A stretch of 64,000 bases of DNA from an archaeon SCG-AAA382B04 (GCA_003034855.1 PZKD01000100.1:151538-215537); one strand, 5' to 3'. Counted from the first letter of the stretch, positions 37,612-47,202 are shown. A program made the numbers and translations. The notes: generated by a model not told the origin, from the letters alone.

Positions 37612-38247
37612 ATGCATGAAATTGAAAATGTTGATGTCGAAACTGATTTGATTGAAGAAAATGAGAAAGAGGCTAAAGAGATCAATGATTTCTTAGGTAA
37701 AAACAACATTAGATCGATCGATATTGTTGGAGCAATTGGTTCAGGTAAAACTTCTTTAATAGAAGAATTTTCTTGTAGTTTTGATAATGTAGGAGCTATT
37801 GTAGGTGATGTAGCGGGTGAAGATGATTACAATAGGTTAGTGGAAAATGATGTTCCTACTGTTAATTTAAATACTGGGAAAGAATGTCATTTGGATGCTC
37901 ATCTTGTTAAACATGCTCTATCTGATTTACCCATTGAGGAAATTGATTATTTATTCTTTGAAAATGTTGGGAACTTAGTTTGTCCAGCTGATTTCATGTT
38001 AGGAGCAGATGAAAGATGGATAGTTGTTAGTGTTACAGAAGGAGATGATGTTGTTAACAAACATCCTATTATTTTTAAAAATTCTGATGTCACCGTTATT
38101 AATAAAATTGATTTAGCAGAGGCAATTGGTGCTGATCTTGAAAAAATGGTGGAGGATGCTAGAGAGATTAATCCAGATATGGATGTTATAAAAACTAGTA
38201 TTAAAACAGGAGAAGGATTAGATAGGTTAAAGATAATTGTTGAATGA
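37612..38247 (+). CDS. hypB: Hydrogenase nickel-insertion GTPase HypB
   Basis: About 211 residues from the ATG at 37612; upstream TTG/GTG codons would add a hydrophobic stretch not typical of the family. SIMIBI-class GTPase: P-loop IVGAIGSGKTSLIEEF, the metal-site region NTGKECHLDAHLV, LFFENVGNLVCPADF, VSVTEGDD and the guanine motif NKID. It delivers nickel to [NiFe]-hydrogenase with HypA, not seen here. It follows nikR in the same direction, suggesting control by nickel. Confidence 0.94.
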   Translation: MHEIENVDVETDLIEENEKEAKEINDFLGKNNIRSIDIVGAIGSGKTSLIEEFSCSFDNVGAIVGDVAGEDDYNRLVENDVPTVNLNTGKECHLDAHLVKHALSDLPIEEIDYLFFENVGNLVCPADFMLGADERWIVVSVTEGDDVVNKHPIIFKNSDVTVINKIDLAEAIGADLEKMVEDAREINPDMDVIKTSIKTGEGLDRLKIIVE

Positions 38248-38631
38248 TTATTTTTTTAGTAAAACTGCGTTTACTGTTCCTTCTTGACCTGGTCTATTTG
38301 TGACTTTTGCCTTACCTTCACTGGTTTGAATGATAGCGCCTTTTGTTATTATGTTCCTTCTAACGTAATGGGGATTAGCCTCATTTTCTAATACATTTTC
38401 TATTTTCGCTTCTGTTGTTTCATTTTTTTCTGGGTCGCTTACATTGACTTCATCGGTTTGGAGAGTAATTACTTTTTGATCTCCTCCTCTGGTCCTTATC
38501 TTCTTTTTCTTTTTTTCTCCTATCTCTGTGTCGATTTTTTCTCTACCGAGTTCGTGTTTCTTCTTTTTTTGATGTCGAGTTAGTCTTCCGCCTGTTGAAT
38601 TTCTTTTTGATCTACCATGATTTTTTACCAT
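38248..38631 (-). CDS. rps8e: Ribosomal protein S8e
   Basis: 127 residues, the archaeal length. A basic N-terminus (RSKRNSTGGRLTRHQKKKKH) leads to TRGGDQKVITLQTDEVNV, NPHYVRRNIITKGAIIQT and RPGQEGTVNAVLL, all family signatures. It is part of the small ribosomal subunit. It starts 2 nt after the argG stop, at the end of the carA-carB-argG run, an unusual place for a ribosomal gene. Its stop meets the hypB stop end to end. Confidence 0.96.
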   Translation of the reverse strand: MVKNHGRSKRNSTGGRLTRHQKKKKHELGREKIDTEIGEKKKKKIRTRGGDQKVITLQTDEVNVSDPEKNETTEAKIENVLENEANPHYVRRNIITKGAIIQTSEGKAKVTNRPGQEGTVNAVLLKK

Positions 38632-38633
38632 TT

Positions 38634-39821
38634 TTAATCACCTTTTTTGTTTTTAAGATTTCTAGATTGTATTCCATGGAACTTGATAGCTCCTTTTGCA
38701 TGTTTTTGATCTAATTTCTTTTCGTCAAATGAAACCAAGTTTTGGTTATATATCGCATTTTCTGATTTTCTTGAAATCACTTTAATTGAACCCTTGTGGA
38801 GTTTTAGTTTAACTTCTCCATTTACATTCTTTTGCGAGGAGTTTATGAAACTATTTAGGTCTTCGAAAAGAGGGTCGACTACTAGGCCTTTATAAACTAG
38901 GTCTGACCATTCATTCTCTATGTTTGATTTAAAATTTAATTGGTTTCTAGTTAATGTTAGGTTTTCTAGGTCCTTGTGTGCTTCTTGTAGAACTGTTGCT
39001 GCTGGGTGTTCGTAGTTTTCTCTTGCTTTAAGCCCCAATATCCTGTCTTCTATCATGTCTACTCTGCCTACTCCATGTTTTCCAGCTTTTTGGTTTAATT
39101 TTTTAATTATTTCAATCAAATCTAATTCTTTGTTATTTAAGCAAACTGGTTCTCCTTCTTCAAAACGTATTTTTATTTTGGAAGGTTCATCAGGGGTTTT
39201 TTTGGGGCTATTTGTCCATTCAAAAACTTCTTCAGGAGGTTCAAAACTCGGGTTTTCTAGTTTTCCACCTTCTATTGATCTGCTCCAGAGGTTTTCATCT
39301 ATGCTCCATTCTTCTTTACCCTCTGTTGTTATTGGTATGTCGTTTTTTCTAGCATAATCTATTTCTTCTTCTCTCGTAAGGTTCATATCCCTTATTGGGG
39401 CAATTATATCCATTTCTTGAGTTAGGTGTTTAAAGGTGGCTTCAAATCTAAATTGGTCATTTCCTTTTCCTGTGCAACCGTGGGCTAAGGCGTCTGCTTT
39501 TTCTTTTTTAGCTACCTCGTATATTTTTTCAGCTATTAATGGTCTGGCTATAGCGTGTCCAAGTAAATAGCCTTCATAATCTCCGTTTGCTTTAATTAGG
39601 GGTTTTATGTAATCTTCTACGAATTCTTTTTTAGCATTCACTTGGTGATATTCTACTCCTAGTTTTTTGGCTGTTTTTTCTGCTTCTTTTAATCCAGTTT
39701 TTGGTTGTCCCACATCAACTGTAACCGCAACTACTTCGTTATATCCGTATTCTTCTTTTAGCAAGGGAACACAAACTGTTGTATCTAATCCACCTGAAAA
39801 CGCTAAAACTACTTTACTCAT
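38634..39821 (-). CDS. argG: Argininosuccinate synthase
   Basis: About 395 residues from the ATG at 39821, which overlaps the carB stop (ATGAGTAA) and follows GAGGG; an upstream start would lie inside carB. It condenses citrulline and aspartate with ATP. The PP-loop-like AFSGGLDTTVCVPLL is at the start. GCTGKGNDQFRFE, WSIDENLWSRSIEGG and GVGRVDMIEDRILG are conserved. It uses carbamoyl phosphate made by the upstream genes via ornithine carbamoyltransferase, not in this window. Confidence 0.97.
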   Translation of the reverse strand: MSKVVLAFSGGLDTTVCVPLLKEEYGYNEVVAVTVDVGQPKTGLKEAEKTAKKLGVEYHQVNAKKEFVEDYIKPLIKANGDYEGYLLGHAIARPLIAEKIYEVAKKEKADALAHGCTGKGNDQFRFEATFKHLTQEMDIIAPIRDMNLTREEEIDYARKNDIPITTEGKEEWSIDENLWSRSIEGGKLENPSFEPPEEVFEWTNSPKKTPDEPSKIKIRFEEGEPVCLNNKELDLIEIIKKLNQKAGKHGVGRVDMIEDRILGLKARENYEHPAATVLQEAHKDLENLTLTRNQLNFKSNIENEWSDLVYKGLVVDPLFEDLNSFINSSQKNVNGEVKLKLHKGSIKVISRKSENAIYNQNLVSFDEKKLDQKHAKGAIKFHGIQSRNLKNKKGD

Positions 39822-42800
39822 TTTTAATTCCCTCAATTTTTTCTTGATGCTCGTTTATGGATTTTGTTATTATCTCTCCTTCTTTAATAGCTTCTATTGC
39901 ATTTGAAGCTGCTTTAGCAGCTTGTATGTTGGTTATGTAAGGTGTTTTTAGATTCACTACTGCTCTTCTTATCTTGTACCCATCTCTTTTTGGTTTCTTT
40001 CCTGAAGTAGGAGTGTTTATAACTAAATCTATTTCTTCCTCTCTTATTTTATCAACAATATGTGGTGAACCTTCACTAACCTTGTTAACTTGATTTATAT
40101 TTATATCTTTTTTTTGGAGATATTCAGCAGTTCCTTTAGTGCCTAATAATTCAAATCCATGTTTTTCTAATTTTTTAGCTATTGGCACAATTTTTGGTTT
40201 ATCAGTATCTCTTATGCTTAAAACAACTTTTCCTTCTGTAGGTATCTCATTATTGGCGGCTATTTCTGCTTTATAATAAGCTTTTCCAAAATCATAATCT
40301 ATTCCCATTACTTCTCCAGTGGACTTCATCTCTGGACCTAAAACTGGGTCAACCCCTAATAATTTATCAAAGGGTAAAACCACTTCTTTTACTGCAACAT
40401 GGTCAATTTCTGGTGTTTCAGTGTAACCCAGCTCTTCTAGTGACTTCCCAACCATCGTTTTTGCTGCTAGTTTTGCCAGAGGTATTCCAGTTGCTTTACT
40501 CACATATGGGATAGTCCTACTTGATCTTGGATTTGCCTCTAGTATGTATATCTCTCCATCTTTGATTGCCATTTGAATATTTACTAAGCCCACAGCATTT
40601 AGTGCAAGGGAAATGTCTTTTACATGTTCTTTTATTTCTTCTATTTTTTCTTCAGAAATCGACTGAGGTGGTATTACACATGCAGAATCCCCTGAATGAA
40701 CTCCAGCTTCTTCAATATGCTCCATTATCCCTCCTACCAAAACATCTTCTCCATCGCATACTGCATCAACATCGATTTCTATTCCGTCTTCTATGAATCT
40801 ATCAATCAATATTGGGTGATCTGGACTTACTTTTACTGCTTCCTCCATGTATTCCTCTAATTCGTCTTCTTCATGAACAATTTCCATTGCCCTCCCACCA
40901 AGGACATAAGAGGGCCTAACAAGTAATGGATAACCTATCTCTCCAGCAGCTTCTTTTGCTTCCTGTTTTGAGGAAGCTATCCTACTTTCTGGTTGGGATA
41001 TCCCTAATTCATCTAATAATGAACTGAATCTGTCTCTGTCTTCAGCCATATCCATCATTTCGGGGGATGTCCCATATACTTCAGTTTCTAGGTCGTCTCT
41101 TTTTTCTAATTCCTCTTTTAGTGGAACTGCTAAGTTAACCGATGTTTGCCCTCCGAATTGAACCATTACTCCATCAGGTTCTTCCTCTTCAATTATGTTT
41201 ACAACATCATCTAGGGTTAGGGGATCAAAGAATAATTTATCGGATGTATCATAGTCTGTGGAAACTGTTTCGGGATTGTTATTAACTATTAGTGACTCTA
41301 TGTTTTCCTCTTCCAATGCATTGACTGAATGAACACAACAATAATCAAATTCTATTCCTTGTCCAATTCTTATTGGGCCAGCCCCTAATATCAAGACTTT
41401 CTCTCTGTTGTCCTCTTCGTCCTCTCGAATTGATTCAGATTCGTCTTCGTAAGAAGAATAATAATATGGTGTTTCTGCTTTGAATTCAGCTGCACAAGTA
41501 TCAACCATTTTGTAGGTAGTCTTTATTCCTTGATCTTCTTGTTCCTTTCTTATAGTTTTTCTATCTACTCCTGCAAGATTTGATATTTGTTTATCGGTAA
41601 ATCCATCTCTCTTAGCTTGCTTTAAGTTAGATTTCCAATCTGTCTTTATGTCCTTTTCTCTTTCGTAGATGTTCTTAATCTTTTGTAACATAAATTCGTC
41701 TATATCTGTTGTTTTAGATATTTCTTCGAGGGTGTAATCATTTCTTAGTGCATCATATATCGCGAATAATCTCATATCTGTTGGGGTTTCCAAGTATTCT
41801 TCTACTTCATCTTTTTCAAACACTCTTCTTTGGTTTGGGTTTAGGCCTATTTCCCCTATATCTAGGGATCTAATTGCTTTTTGAAAAGCCTCTTCTAGGG
41901 TTCTTCCTATTGACATTACCTCTCCTGTTGCTTTCATTTGGGTTGTCAGGGATCTGTCGACATTATGGAATTTGTCAAATGGCCATCTTGGGATCTTTAC
42001 AACAGTATAATCAACAGTTGGCTCGAAAGAGGCTGGTGTTTCTTTTGTAACATCATTTGGAATTTCATCCAAATTTAGGCCAATGTTTATTTTGGCAGCT
42101 ACTCGAGCTATTGGATATCCTGTCGCTTTTGATGCTAGAGCTGATGATCTTGAAACTCTTGGATTAACTTCAACCACTTTGTACTCTCCTGTTTCAGTGT
42201 TAAATGCAAACTGGATGTTGCATCCTCCTTCTATTCCTAATTCTCTAATTATTTCTATAGCTGAAGTTCTCATTCTTTGGTGATCATAATCAGAAAGAGT
42301 TTGTGAAGGAGCTGTTACTATTGACTCTCCGGTGTGGATACCCATAGGATCAAAATTTTCCATGTTAACTACTGTTAAACAGGTATCATTTCTATCTCTC
42401 ATTACCTCGTATTCAAACTCCTTCCAGCCCAGGACGCTTTCTTCTACGAGAACTTGGTTTATTCTTGATAATGTTAATCCTCTCTCAACTATCTCTTCTA
42501 GCTCTTTATAAGTGGTTGCTACTCCTCCCCCTGATCCCCCAAGGGTGTAAGCAGGTCTTATTATCACAGGTAATCCAAGTTTTTTAGCGACTTTCTCAGC
42601 TTCATCTATAGAGTTTACAGCTTCACTTCTCGCGATATCCTCACCAATTCTATTCATCATGTCTCTGAATTTTTCTCTATCCTCTGCCTTGTATATGGTA
42701 TCAATAGGAGTGCCCAAAACCTCTACATCGTATTTGTCTAAAATTCCTTTTTCTGAAAGTTCAGCTGTTAAATTCAAACCTGTTTGAGCTCCTAATCCAG

Positions 42801-43062
42801 CTGCTATTCCATCTGGGTTTTCTTTTCTTATTATCTCTGTTAACGATTCGGAGGTTAAAGGTTCTATGTAAACAGAATCAGCCATTTCAGGATCAGTCAT
42901 AATAGTAGCTGGATTGGAATTAACTAATACAACTTCTACTCCTTTCTCTCTAAATGCTCTACAAGCTTGTGAGCCCGAATAATCAAACTCTGCTGCTTGA
43001 CCAATTTCTATGGGGCCGCTTCCGATTAATAAAACCTTATTAATTCCTGGTCTTTTCGGCAT
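39814..43062 (-). CDS. carB: Carbamoyl-phosphate synthase, large subunit
   Basis: 1082 residues from the ATG at 43062 (MPKRPGINKVLLIGSGP), one base after the carA stop. It has two homologous ATP-grasp halves, each opening with a biotin-carboxylase-like N domain (IGQAAEFDYSGSQA; IGQGIEFDYCCVH). An oligomerisation domain sits between and an allosteric MGS-type domain at the end (NTPTSGKKPKRDGYKIRR). It makes carbamoyl phosphate from ammonia (from CarA), bicarbonate and two ATP for arginine and pyrimidines. Single intact gene; some archaea have it split. Confidence 0.97.
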   Translation of the reverse strand: MPKRPGINKVLLIGSGPIEIGQAAEFDYSGSQACRAFREKGVEVVLVNSNPATIMTDPEMADSVYIEPLTSESLTEIIRKENPDGIAAGLGAQTGLNLTAELSEKGILDKYDVEVLGTPIDTIYKAEDREKFRDMMNRIGEDIARSEAVNSIDEAEKVAKKLGLPVIIRPAYTLGGSGGGVATTYKELEEIVERGLTLSRINQVLVEESVLGWKEFEYEVMRDRNDTCLTVVNMENFDPMGIHTGESIVTAPSQTLSDYDHQRMRTSAIEIIRELGIEGGCNIQFAFNTETGEYKVVEVNPRVSRSSALASKATGYPIARVAAKINIGLNLDEIPNDVTKETPASFEPTVDYTVVKIPRWPFDKFHNVDRSLTTQMKATGEVMSIGRTLEEAFQKAIRSLDIGEIGLNPNQRRVFEKDEVEEYLETPTDMRLFAIYDALRNDYTLEEISKTTDIDEFMLQKIKNIYEREKDIKTDWKSNLKQAKRDGFTDKQISNLAGVDRKTIRKEQEDQGIKTTYKMVDTCAAEFKAETPYYYSSYEDESESIREDEEDNREKVLILGAGPIRIGQGIEFDYCCVHSVNALEEENIESLIVNNNPETVSTDYDTSDKLFFDPLTLDDVVNIIEEEEPDGVMVQFGGQTSVNLAVPLKEELEKRDDLETEVYGTSPEMMDMAEDRDRFSSLLDELGISQPESRIASSKQEAKEAAGEIGYPLLVRPSYVLGGRAMEIVHEEDELEEYMEEAVKVSPDHPILIDRFIEDGIEIDVDAVCDGEDVLVGGIMEHIEEAGVHSGDSACVIPPQSISEEKIEEIKEHVKDISLALNAVGLVNIQMAIKDGEIYILEANPRSSRTIPYVSKATGIPLAKLAAKTMVGKSLEELGYTETPEIDHVAVKEVVLPFDKLLGVDPVLGPEMKSTGEVMGIDYDFGKAYYKAEIAANNEIPTEGKVVLSIRDTDKPKIVPIAKKLEKHGFELLGTKGTAEYLQKKDININQVNKVSEGSPHIVDKIREEEIDLVINTPTSGKKPKRDGYKIRRAVVNLKTPYITNIQAAKAASNAIEAIKEGEIITKSINEHQEKIEGIKNE

Positions 43063-43063
43063 T

Positions 43064-44140
43064 TTATCCCTCCAAGATCTTCCTAACTTTACCAAAGAAT
43101 TTCTCTTCCACATCTTTTGGACCAGGACATGCCTCTGGATGGTATTGAACTGTTAGAATATCCAGATAATCATCTCTAACTCCTTCTACCGTGTTATCAT
43201 TTGGATTTGTCTGTATAACCTCCAATCCAGTATCCTCTAAAGAATTTTCGTCAACTGCAAATCCATGGTTTTGTGCTGTTATATAAACTATATCTTTTTC
43301 ATGGTCTTTCACTGGCTGATTAGCTCCTCTATGTCCAAATTTTAGTTTATAAGTTTCTGCTCCAAGTGCAAGAGATATTATTTGCAGTCCAAAACATATT
43401 CCAAAAATAGGTATCTCTCCAACAAAATGTTGGACTATCTCTATAGCGTTTTCTGCATTCTTAGGATCTCCTGGACCATTGGTCACGAATATTGCATCAG
43501 GGTCACATCCCTCTACTTTGAGGGGAGAGGTGTTTAAGGGATAAACAAAAAGATCAAATCCTTTTCTTTTGAGGTTGTTAAGGATATTTTGTTTAACTCC
43601 AGTGTCAATTAAGGCGATTCTTGGGCCATCACCCTTCATCCTATATGGTTCTTGAGTGGTTACTTTTTCAATCAATTGTCTCTCAGTTATGTCCGGTAAA
43701 TTTTTAGCAACTTCTATTGCTTTTTCTTTATCAGTTTCACCTACCATCATGGATGCTTTTACCGTTCCTCTTCTTCTGGTTCTTGTTGTCAATTTTCTAG
43801 TGTCTATTTCACTTATCCCTCTTTTATTGTGTTCTTTTAAAAATGATTCTATATCTGTTTTTGAGTTTCTATGATTTGGATCGAGACATACTTCTCTCAC
43901 AACAACCCCATCTGTTTGGATGGTGTCAGATTGCATATGTTCATAACTAATTCCGTAATTTCCAATCAGTGGATAAGTGAACATAAGAAGTTGCCCTCGA
44001 TAAGATGGATCAGTCATAGCCTCCTCATATCCAGTATAAGGAGTGGCAAAAACAAGTTCTCCTTTGGATATACCTTCCTTTCCGAAGCCTTTTCCTTCTA
44101 TCGTCGTACCATCTTCTAGGGCAAGAATTGCGTCTTTCAT
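43064..44140 (-). CDS. carA: Carbamoyl-phosphate synthase, small (glutaminase) subunit
   Basis: About 358 residues from Met at 44140 (KDAILALEDGTTIEGKGFG). The N-terminal domain holds EMVFATPYTGYEEAMTDPS-like sequence (here LVFATPYTGYEEAMTDPSYR). The class I glutamine amidotransferase domain has the nucleophile in PIFGICFGLQIISLA and the His/Glu pair in VQYHPEACPGP. It supplies ammonia to CarB. First gene of the carAB-argG-rps8e run. Upstream non-ATG codons would add residues unlike the family. Confidence 0.96.
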   Translation of the reverse strand: MKDAILALEDGTTIEGKGFGKEGISKGELVFATPYTGYEEAMTDPSYRGQLLMFTYPLIGNYGISYEHMQSDTIQTDGVVVREVCLDPNHRNSKTDIESFLKEHNKRGISEIDTRKLTTRTRRRGTVKASMMVGETDKEKAIEVAKNLPDITERQLIEKVTTQEPYRMKGDGPRIALIDTGVKQNILNNLKRKGFDLFVYPLNTSPLKVEGCDPDAIFVTNGPGDPKNAENAIEIVQHFVGEIPIFGICFGLQIISLALGAETYKLKFGHRGANQPVKDHEKDIVYITAQNHGFAVDENSLEDTGLEVIQTNPNDNTVEGVRDDYLDILTVQYHPEACPGPKDVEEKFFGKVRKILEG

Positions 44141-44330
44141 AAAAATCCCAAATTTTTTACAACATATCTCTTCAATCATAAAAACTTTTATCTTTCAAAA
44201 CCTGGTATTTCGGTTTTAGAATTCGTTTATAATTAATTGAATATGGCTATCTGATTAATTATGACCGATAAATCTAAAAAGTTAGGAGAAAAAATGAATT
44301 ATAATATTTTTGTTCTAATTGGAGGATAAA

Positions 44331-44990
44331 ATGGATATTGGTTTGATTGGTGGAACCGGCGATATTGGTAAGGGATTTGCAATAAGATGGGGGAAAAATC
44401 ATCGTATAAATGTTGGATCAAGAGAAGAAGAAAGAGCTAAAAGAGCTGCTAAAAGATATAGGGAAAAATTAGAAAAAAAAGATTTTTCTTATTGTGATAT
44501 CGAGGGATATAAGAATTCTGAAGCAATTAGAGAGAGTGATGTGGTTATTTTATCACTGCCTTTTGAAGTTATAACTGACACCTTAGATTCTTTAAAAAAA
44601 CATTTTTCTGATCAAATTGTTATCTCTCCGGTTGTACCCATGTATAAGAGTGAAGGTGTTTTTGAGTGTAGGCCAAAATGCGCTGCTAAGGTAATTAGAA
44701 ATTATCTACCAAATTCCATTGATTTGGTTTCTGCTTTTCATTCTGTTCCAGCAGGGAAGCTAGCAGACCTTAATAAGTCCTTGAATTGCGATGTTGTGGT
44801 TTGTGGTGATAATGAAAATGCCAAAGAAGTAGTTTTTGAGTTAATTCAAGATATAAATGGTTTAAGACCTCTTGAAGGAGGGTCTCTTGAGGTTTCAACT
44901 CTTTGTGAGTCTTTAACTCCACTTTTATTAAACATTGCTATTAGAAATGATATAGAAGATCCTTCTATCAAATTTATGGATAATAAATAA
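44331..44990 (+). CDS. npdG: F420H2:NADP oxidoreductase (NpdG/Fno family)
   Basis: About 219 residues from the ATG at 44331, which follows GGAGGATAAA. It transfers hydride between coenzyme F420 and NADP. N-terminal GLIGGTGDIGKGFAIRW is the NADP-binding fold; INVGSREEERAKRAA binds the NADP phosphate. ESDVVILSLPFEV, AFHSVPAGKLAD and the C-terminal ESLTPLLLNIAIR are conserved. Presence of an F420 enzyme supports a methanogen, haloarchaeon-like or other F420-using host. Confidence 0.9.
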   Translation: MDIGLIGGTGDIGKGFAIRWGKNHRINVGSREEERAKRAAKRYREKLEKKDFSYCDIEGYKNSEAIRESDVVILSLPFEVITDTLDSLKKHFSDQIVISPVVPMYKSEGVFECRPKCAAKVIRNYLPNSIDLVSAFHSVPAGKLADLNKSLNCDVVVCGDNENAKEVVFELIQDINGLRPLEGGSLEVSTLCESLTPLLLNIAIRNDIEDPSIKFMDNK

Positions 44991-44996
44991 GGGTTT

Positions 44997-45878
44997 TTAG
45001 AAGTTTATAGGGCAGAAATCCGCTCTACAGTATTTCTTCTTATTTTCTTTGAATTCATCTAAATCTTCTTCACTAATAGTTGGTCGATGAGTTCTTATTG
45101 CTTTTAAAACATCTTCTGTGTTTATTGGCTGTTCTTCATCATTTTTTATTTCTCTTTCAAACGCTATGTACCCTGATTCTCTACAAACTGCTTCTATATC
45201 AGCTGGTGTATATCTATTTGTTTTTTCTGCTACTTTTTCTAGATCTAAATCATTTGAAGTGTTTAAATCTTTTAAAAAATTTTTGAATATTGCCTTTCTT
45301 GAATTGTTGCTTGGAGGGCCCATAGGAATTATATAATCAAATCTTTGGGGCCTTAATAGGGCGGGAGCTATTTTTCTTATATGGTTTGTTGCACATACCA
45401 ACAATGTTTCTCCACTTTTTTCATTTATTTTCGGTAGTTGTTTAAGCAATTCATTAGTTACTGCTCTTTTTGGTAAACCTAAGTCAGCATCAAATGCTAT
45501 TTCTTCAAATTCATCTATAAAAACTACTGTCTTATCTAGTTCTTGAATTTCAGAAAACAATTTTCTTAAATATTTTACTTCATCTCTTCTTCCCGTAGGC
45601 GAAACTTCGAGAAAATGCCAATTTAATCTTCCAGCTATTGCTTTTGAAAATGTTGTTTTACCTGTTCCTGGAGGACCATGTAACAATAAAGCCGTAGGCG
45701 GTTCCACTCCATACTTCTTGGCAATATCTTTTTTAAACAAGGGCTGCAGAATCTTTCTTTCTATAAAATCCTTTTCCTGATTCATTCCTGAGATATTTTT
45801 CCAAGCTTCTTCTGTTGGTTTTTTCCAAACTCCTCCCTGTATATCAGATAATTTTCTCTCTATCTCATCTTGATTCAT
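44997..45878 (-). CDS. Single-domain AAA ATPase (CDC48/FtsH-like)
   Basis: About 293 residues from the ATG at 45878 (a GTG at 45890 is possible). An N-terminal helix region precedes the AAA module: Walker A LLHGPPGTGKTTFSKA, Walker B TVVFIDEFEEIAF, sensor 1 LLVCATNHIRKIAPALL with the arginine finger region RPQRFD, and a C-terminal lid (RYTPADIEAVCRESGYIA). Several cysteines at the end (KKYCRADFCPINF) are unusual. Target unknown. It follows the remnant of a gene destroyed by an IS insertion and was probably coupled to it: stop and start are 1 nt apart. Confidence 0.85.
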   Translation of the reverse strand: MNQDEIERKLSDIQGGVWKKPTEEAWKNISGMNQEKDFIERKILQPLFKKDIAKKYGVEPPTALLLHGPPGTGKTTFSKAIAGRLNWHFLEVSPTGRRDEVKYLRKLFSEIQELDKTVVFIDEFEEIAFDADLGLPKRAVTNELLKQLPKINEKSGETLLVCATNHIRKIAPALLRPQRFDYIIPMGPPSNNSRKAIFKNFLKDLNTSNDLDLEKVAEKTNRYTPADIEAVCRESGYIAFEREIKNDEEQPINTEDVLKAIRTHRPTISEEDLDEFKENKKKYCRADFCPINF

Positions 45879-45879
45879 C

Positions 45880-45987
45880 TTATTTTTCACCTGCTAGTTT
45901 CAATCCAGATATAGCGGCTGACTCTTTTGTTAATGCTTTTAGAGAATCTTTTTCAATTTTGCTCACATCAGTATTTCCTGCTTGGTC
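45880..45987 (-). pseudogene. 3' remnant of a gene cut by the tnpB element
   Basis: 35 codons open from the transposon end to a TAA at 45880: VDQAGNTDVSKIEKDSLKAL, then a soluble alanine-rich end finishing GLKLAGEK. It reads as a genuine protein C-terminus and ends 1 nt before the AAA ATPase ATG, as in an operon. The frame upstream enters the IS605-type right end at 45985-46037. I could not find the 5' part beyond the element, so it has been lost or moved. Family not recognised. Confidence 0.55.
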
Positions 45988-46037
45988 AACTACCCCTACC
46001 AAAATCAAAGATTTTGGAAGAGGCTTGTGGTTCACCT
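45985..46037 (-). ncRNA. Right end of tnpB element 1 with hairpin (R8); likely 3' part of its guide RNA
   Basis: CAACTACCCCTACC then the stem CCAAAATC-AAA-GATTTTGG (45999-46017) and AAGAGGC, just after the tnpB stop. In TnpB systems the omega RNA covers the tnpB 3' end and the right end, with the guide from the flank. Expression is inferred from the family. Confidence 0.5.
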
Positions 46038-46047
46038 CCACAACTTG

Positions 46048-47202
46048 CTATGCAGAGGTTGTTTCATTGGCGTCCACGTCTGGGGGTTGACAGCTCCCCT
46101 GAGACTCCAAGTCATGCCTGAAGTCCTTAACCCTATGCTCTATGTTTCTTGCACCATTTAAATCGGCATGGAGTTCATAACCACAGCTTTGGCACTTAAA
46201 GTCTAAGCCCCTTCTATTGTTCCTGTTTATGTGTCCGCATCTGCTACAGGTTTTGCTCGTGTCTTCTGGATCAACGTATTTAACCCTAATCCCTCTCTCC
46301 TTGGCCTTGTATTCGATATATTTCTGCAGTTGTTTGAAGGACCAGCTCTCATGGCAGTACCTATCTCTTTTCCTTACTTCTGTGTTGTCTCTTATGTTGG
46401 TTAGGTCTTCCATGCCGATTACGTCTACATTTTGTTCCTTGGCGTATTCCACTATTTCCTTAGAGACCTTGTGGTTATGTTGTTTCATAAGCCGTTTTTC
46501 CTTCCCAGACAACGCCTTCAGGCGCTTAAGAGCTGAGAAGGTGCCCTTAGTTTTTAGTCTCTCTCTCATTTTTTTGTAAGTTTTCCTTAAATCTTTTGCC
46601 ATTCCCTTGCCAAAGAAAGCTTGGTTCTTATCCGTGGTGGTACAGACAGCAAGATAATTAATCCCAACATCAATTCCCATGAAGTTAGAAGCCTCCTCCA
46701 TTGGTTTCTCTTCAACTTCCCTTTCACAGCTTAGATGGAAGTAATATTCTCCATCCCTATGTTCCACGAGTTCGGAGGCAAGGTATTTCCATTCGTCTGA
46801 AAAATATTGTTTTGCATAACTGTAGTTAATTATTTCGTATTCCTTTCTCCCATCCAATGTAGTTATTGATAGTTTTTCTTGGTTTATTTTGTAGTCTCGT
46901 CTATAGGAGAACTTGATGTTGGTTGGCTCAAACTCTATTTGTTTCCACTCTGCTTTTCCTTTCTCTATCTGTTCTTGGAGAGATTTGTAGGCACCTGATA
47001 CTTGTCTAGCTACATTACAACTCATTTGTGAGAGCAATCCAATGTTTTCTCTCAGGTGTTTGTAGGTGAGTTTTTGGAGTTTATTCGCTGACAATGGTTC
47101 TCCATATTCATAAACCACATTGGAGGCAAAGTTCATTCCTTCCGTGTATTTCTCCATGGTTTTTCGGATGCCTTTATCGGGTTTTTTTAGCTTCAGCACC
47201 AC
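46048..47202 (-). CDS. tnpB: TnpB, RNA-guided nuclease of IS605-type element
   Basis: 384 residues, intact. RuvC-like active site: Asp178 in MGIDVGINYLAV, Glu255 in VIGMEDLTN and Asp337 in ELHADLNGARNI. A four-Cys zinc finger (Cys309, 312, 327, 330; KTCSRCGH and FKCQSCGY) is inserted before the last Asp. The N-terminal helical part carries WNFASNVVYEYG-like family sequence. TnpB proteins cut DNA next to a short motif, guided by RNA made from the element's right end, and help the transposon persist. No tnpA is linked. G+C is higher than the neighbours. Confidence 0.93.
   Translation of the reverse strand: MVLKLKKPDKGIRKTMEKYTEGMNFASNVVYEYGEPLSANKLQKLTYKHLRENIGLLSQMSCNVARQVSGAYKSLQEQIEKGKAEWKQIEFEPTNIKFSYRRDYKINQEKLSITTLDGRKEYEIINYSYAKQYFSDEWKYLASELVEHRDGEYYFHLSCEREVEEKPMEEASNFMGIDVGINYLAVCTTTDKNQAFFGKGMAKDLRKTYKKMRERLKTKGTFSALKRLKALSGKEKRLMKQHNHKVSKEIVEYAKEQNVDVIGMEDLTNIRDNTEVRKRDRYCHESWSFKQLQKYIEYKAKERGIRVKYVDPEDTSKTCSRCGHINRNNRRGLDFKCQSCGYELHADLNGARNIEHRVKDFRHDLESQGSCQPPDVDANETTSA

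Noticed and set aside
45815..46090. Plus-strand frame across the tnpB element end
   Set aside because: It runs over the ATPase start, the remnant and the right-end hairpin; no homology visible.
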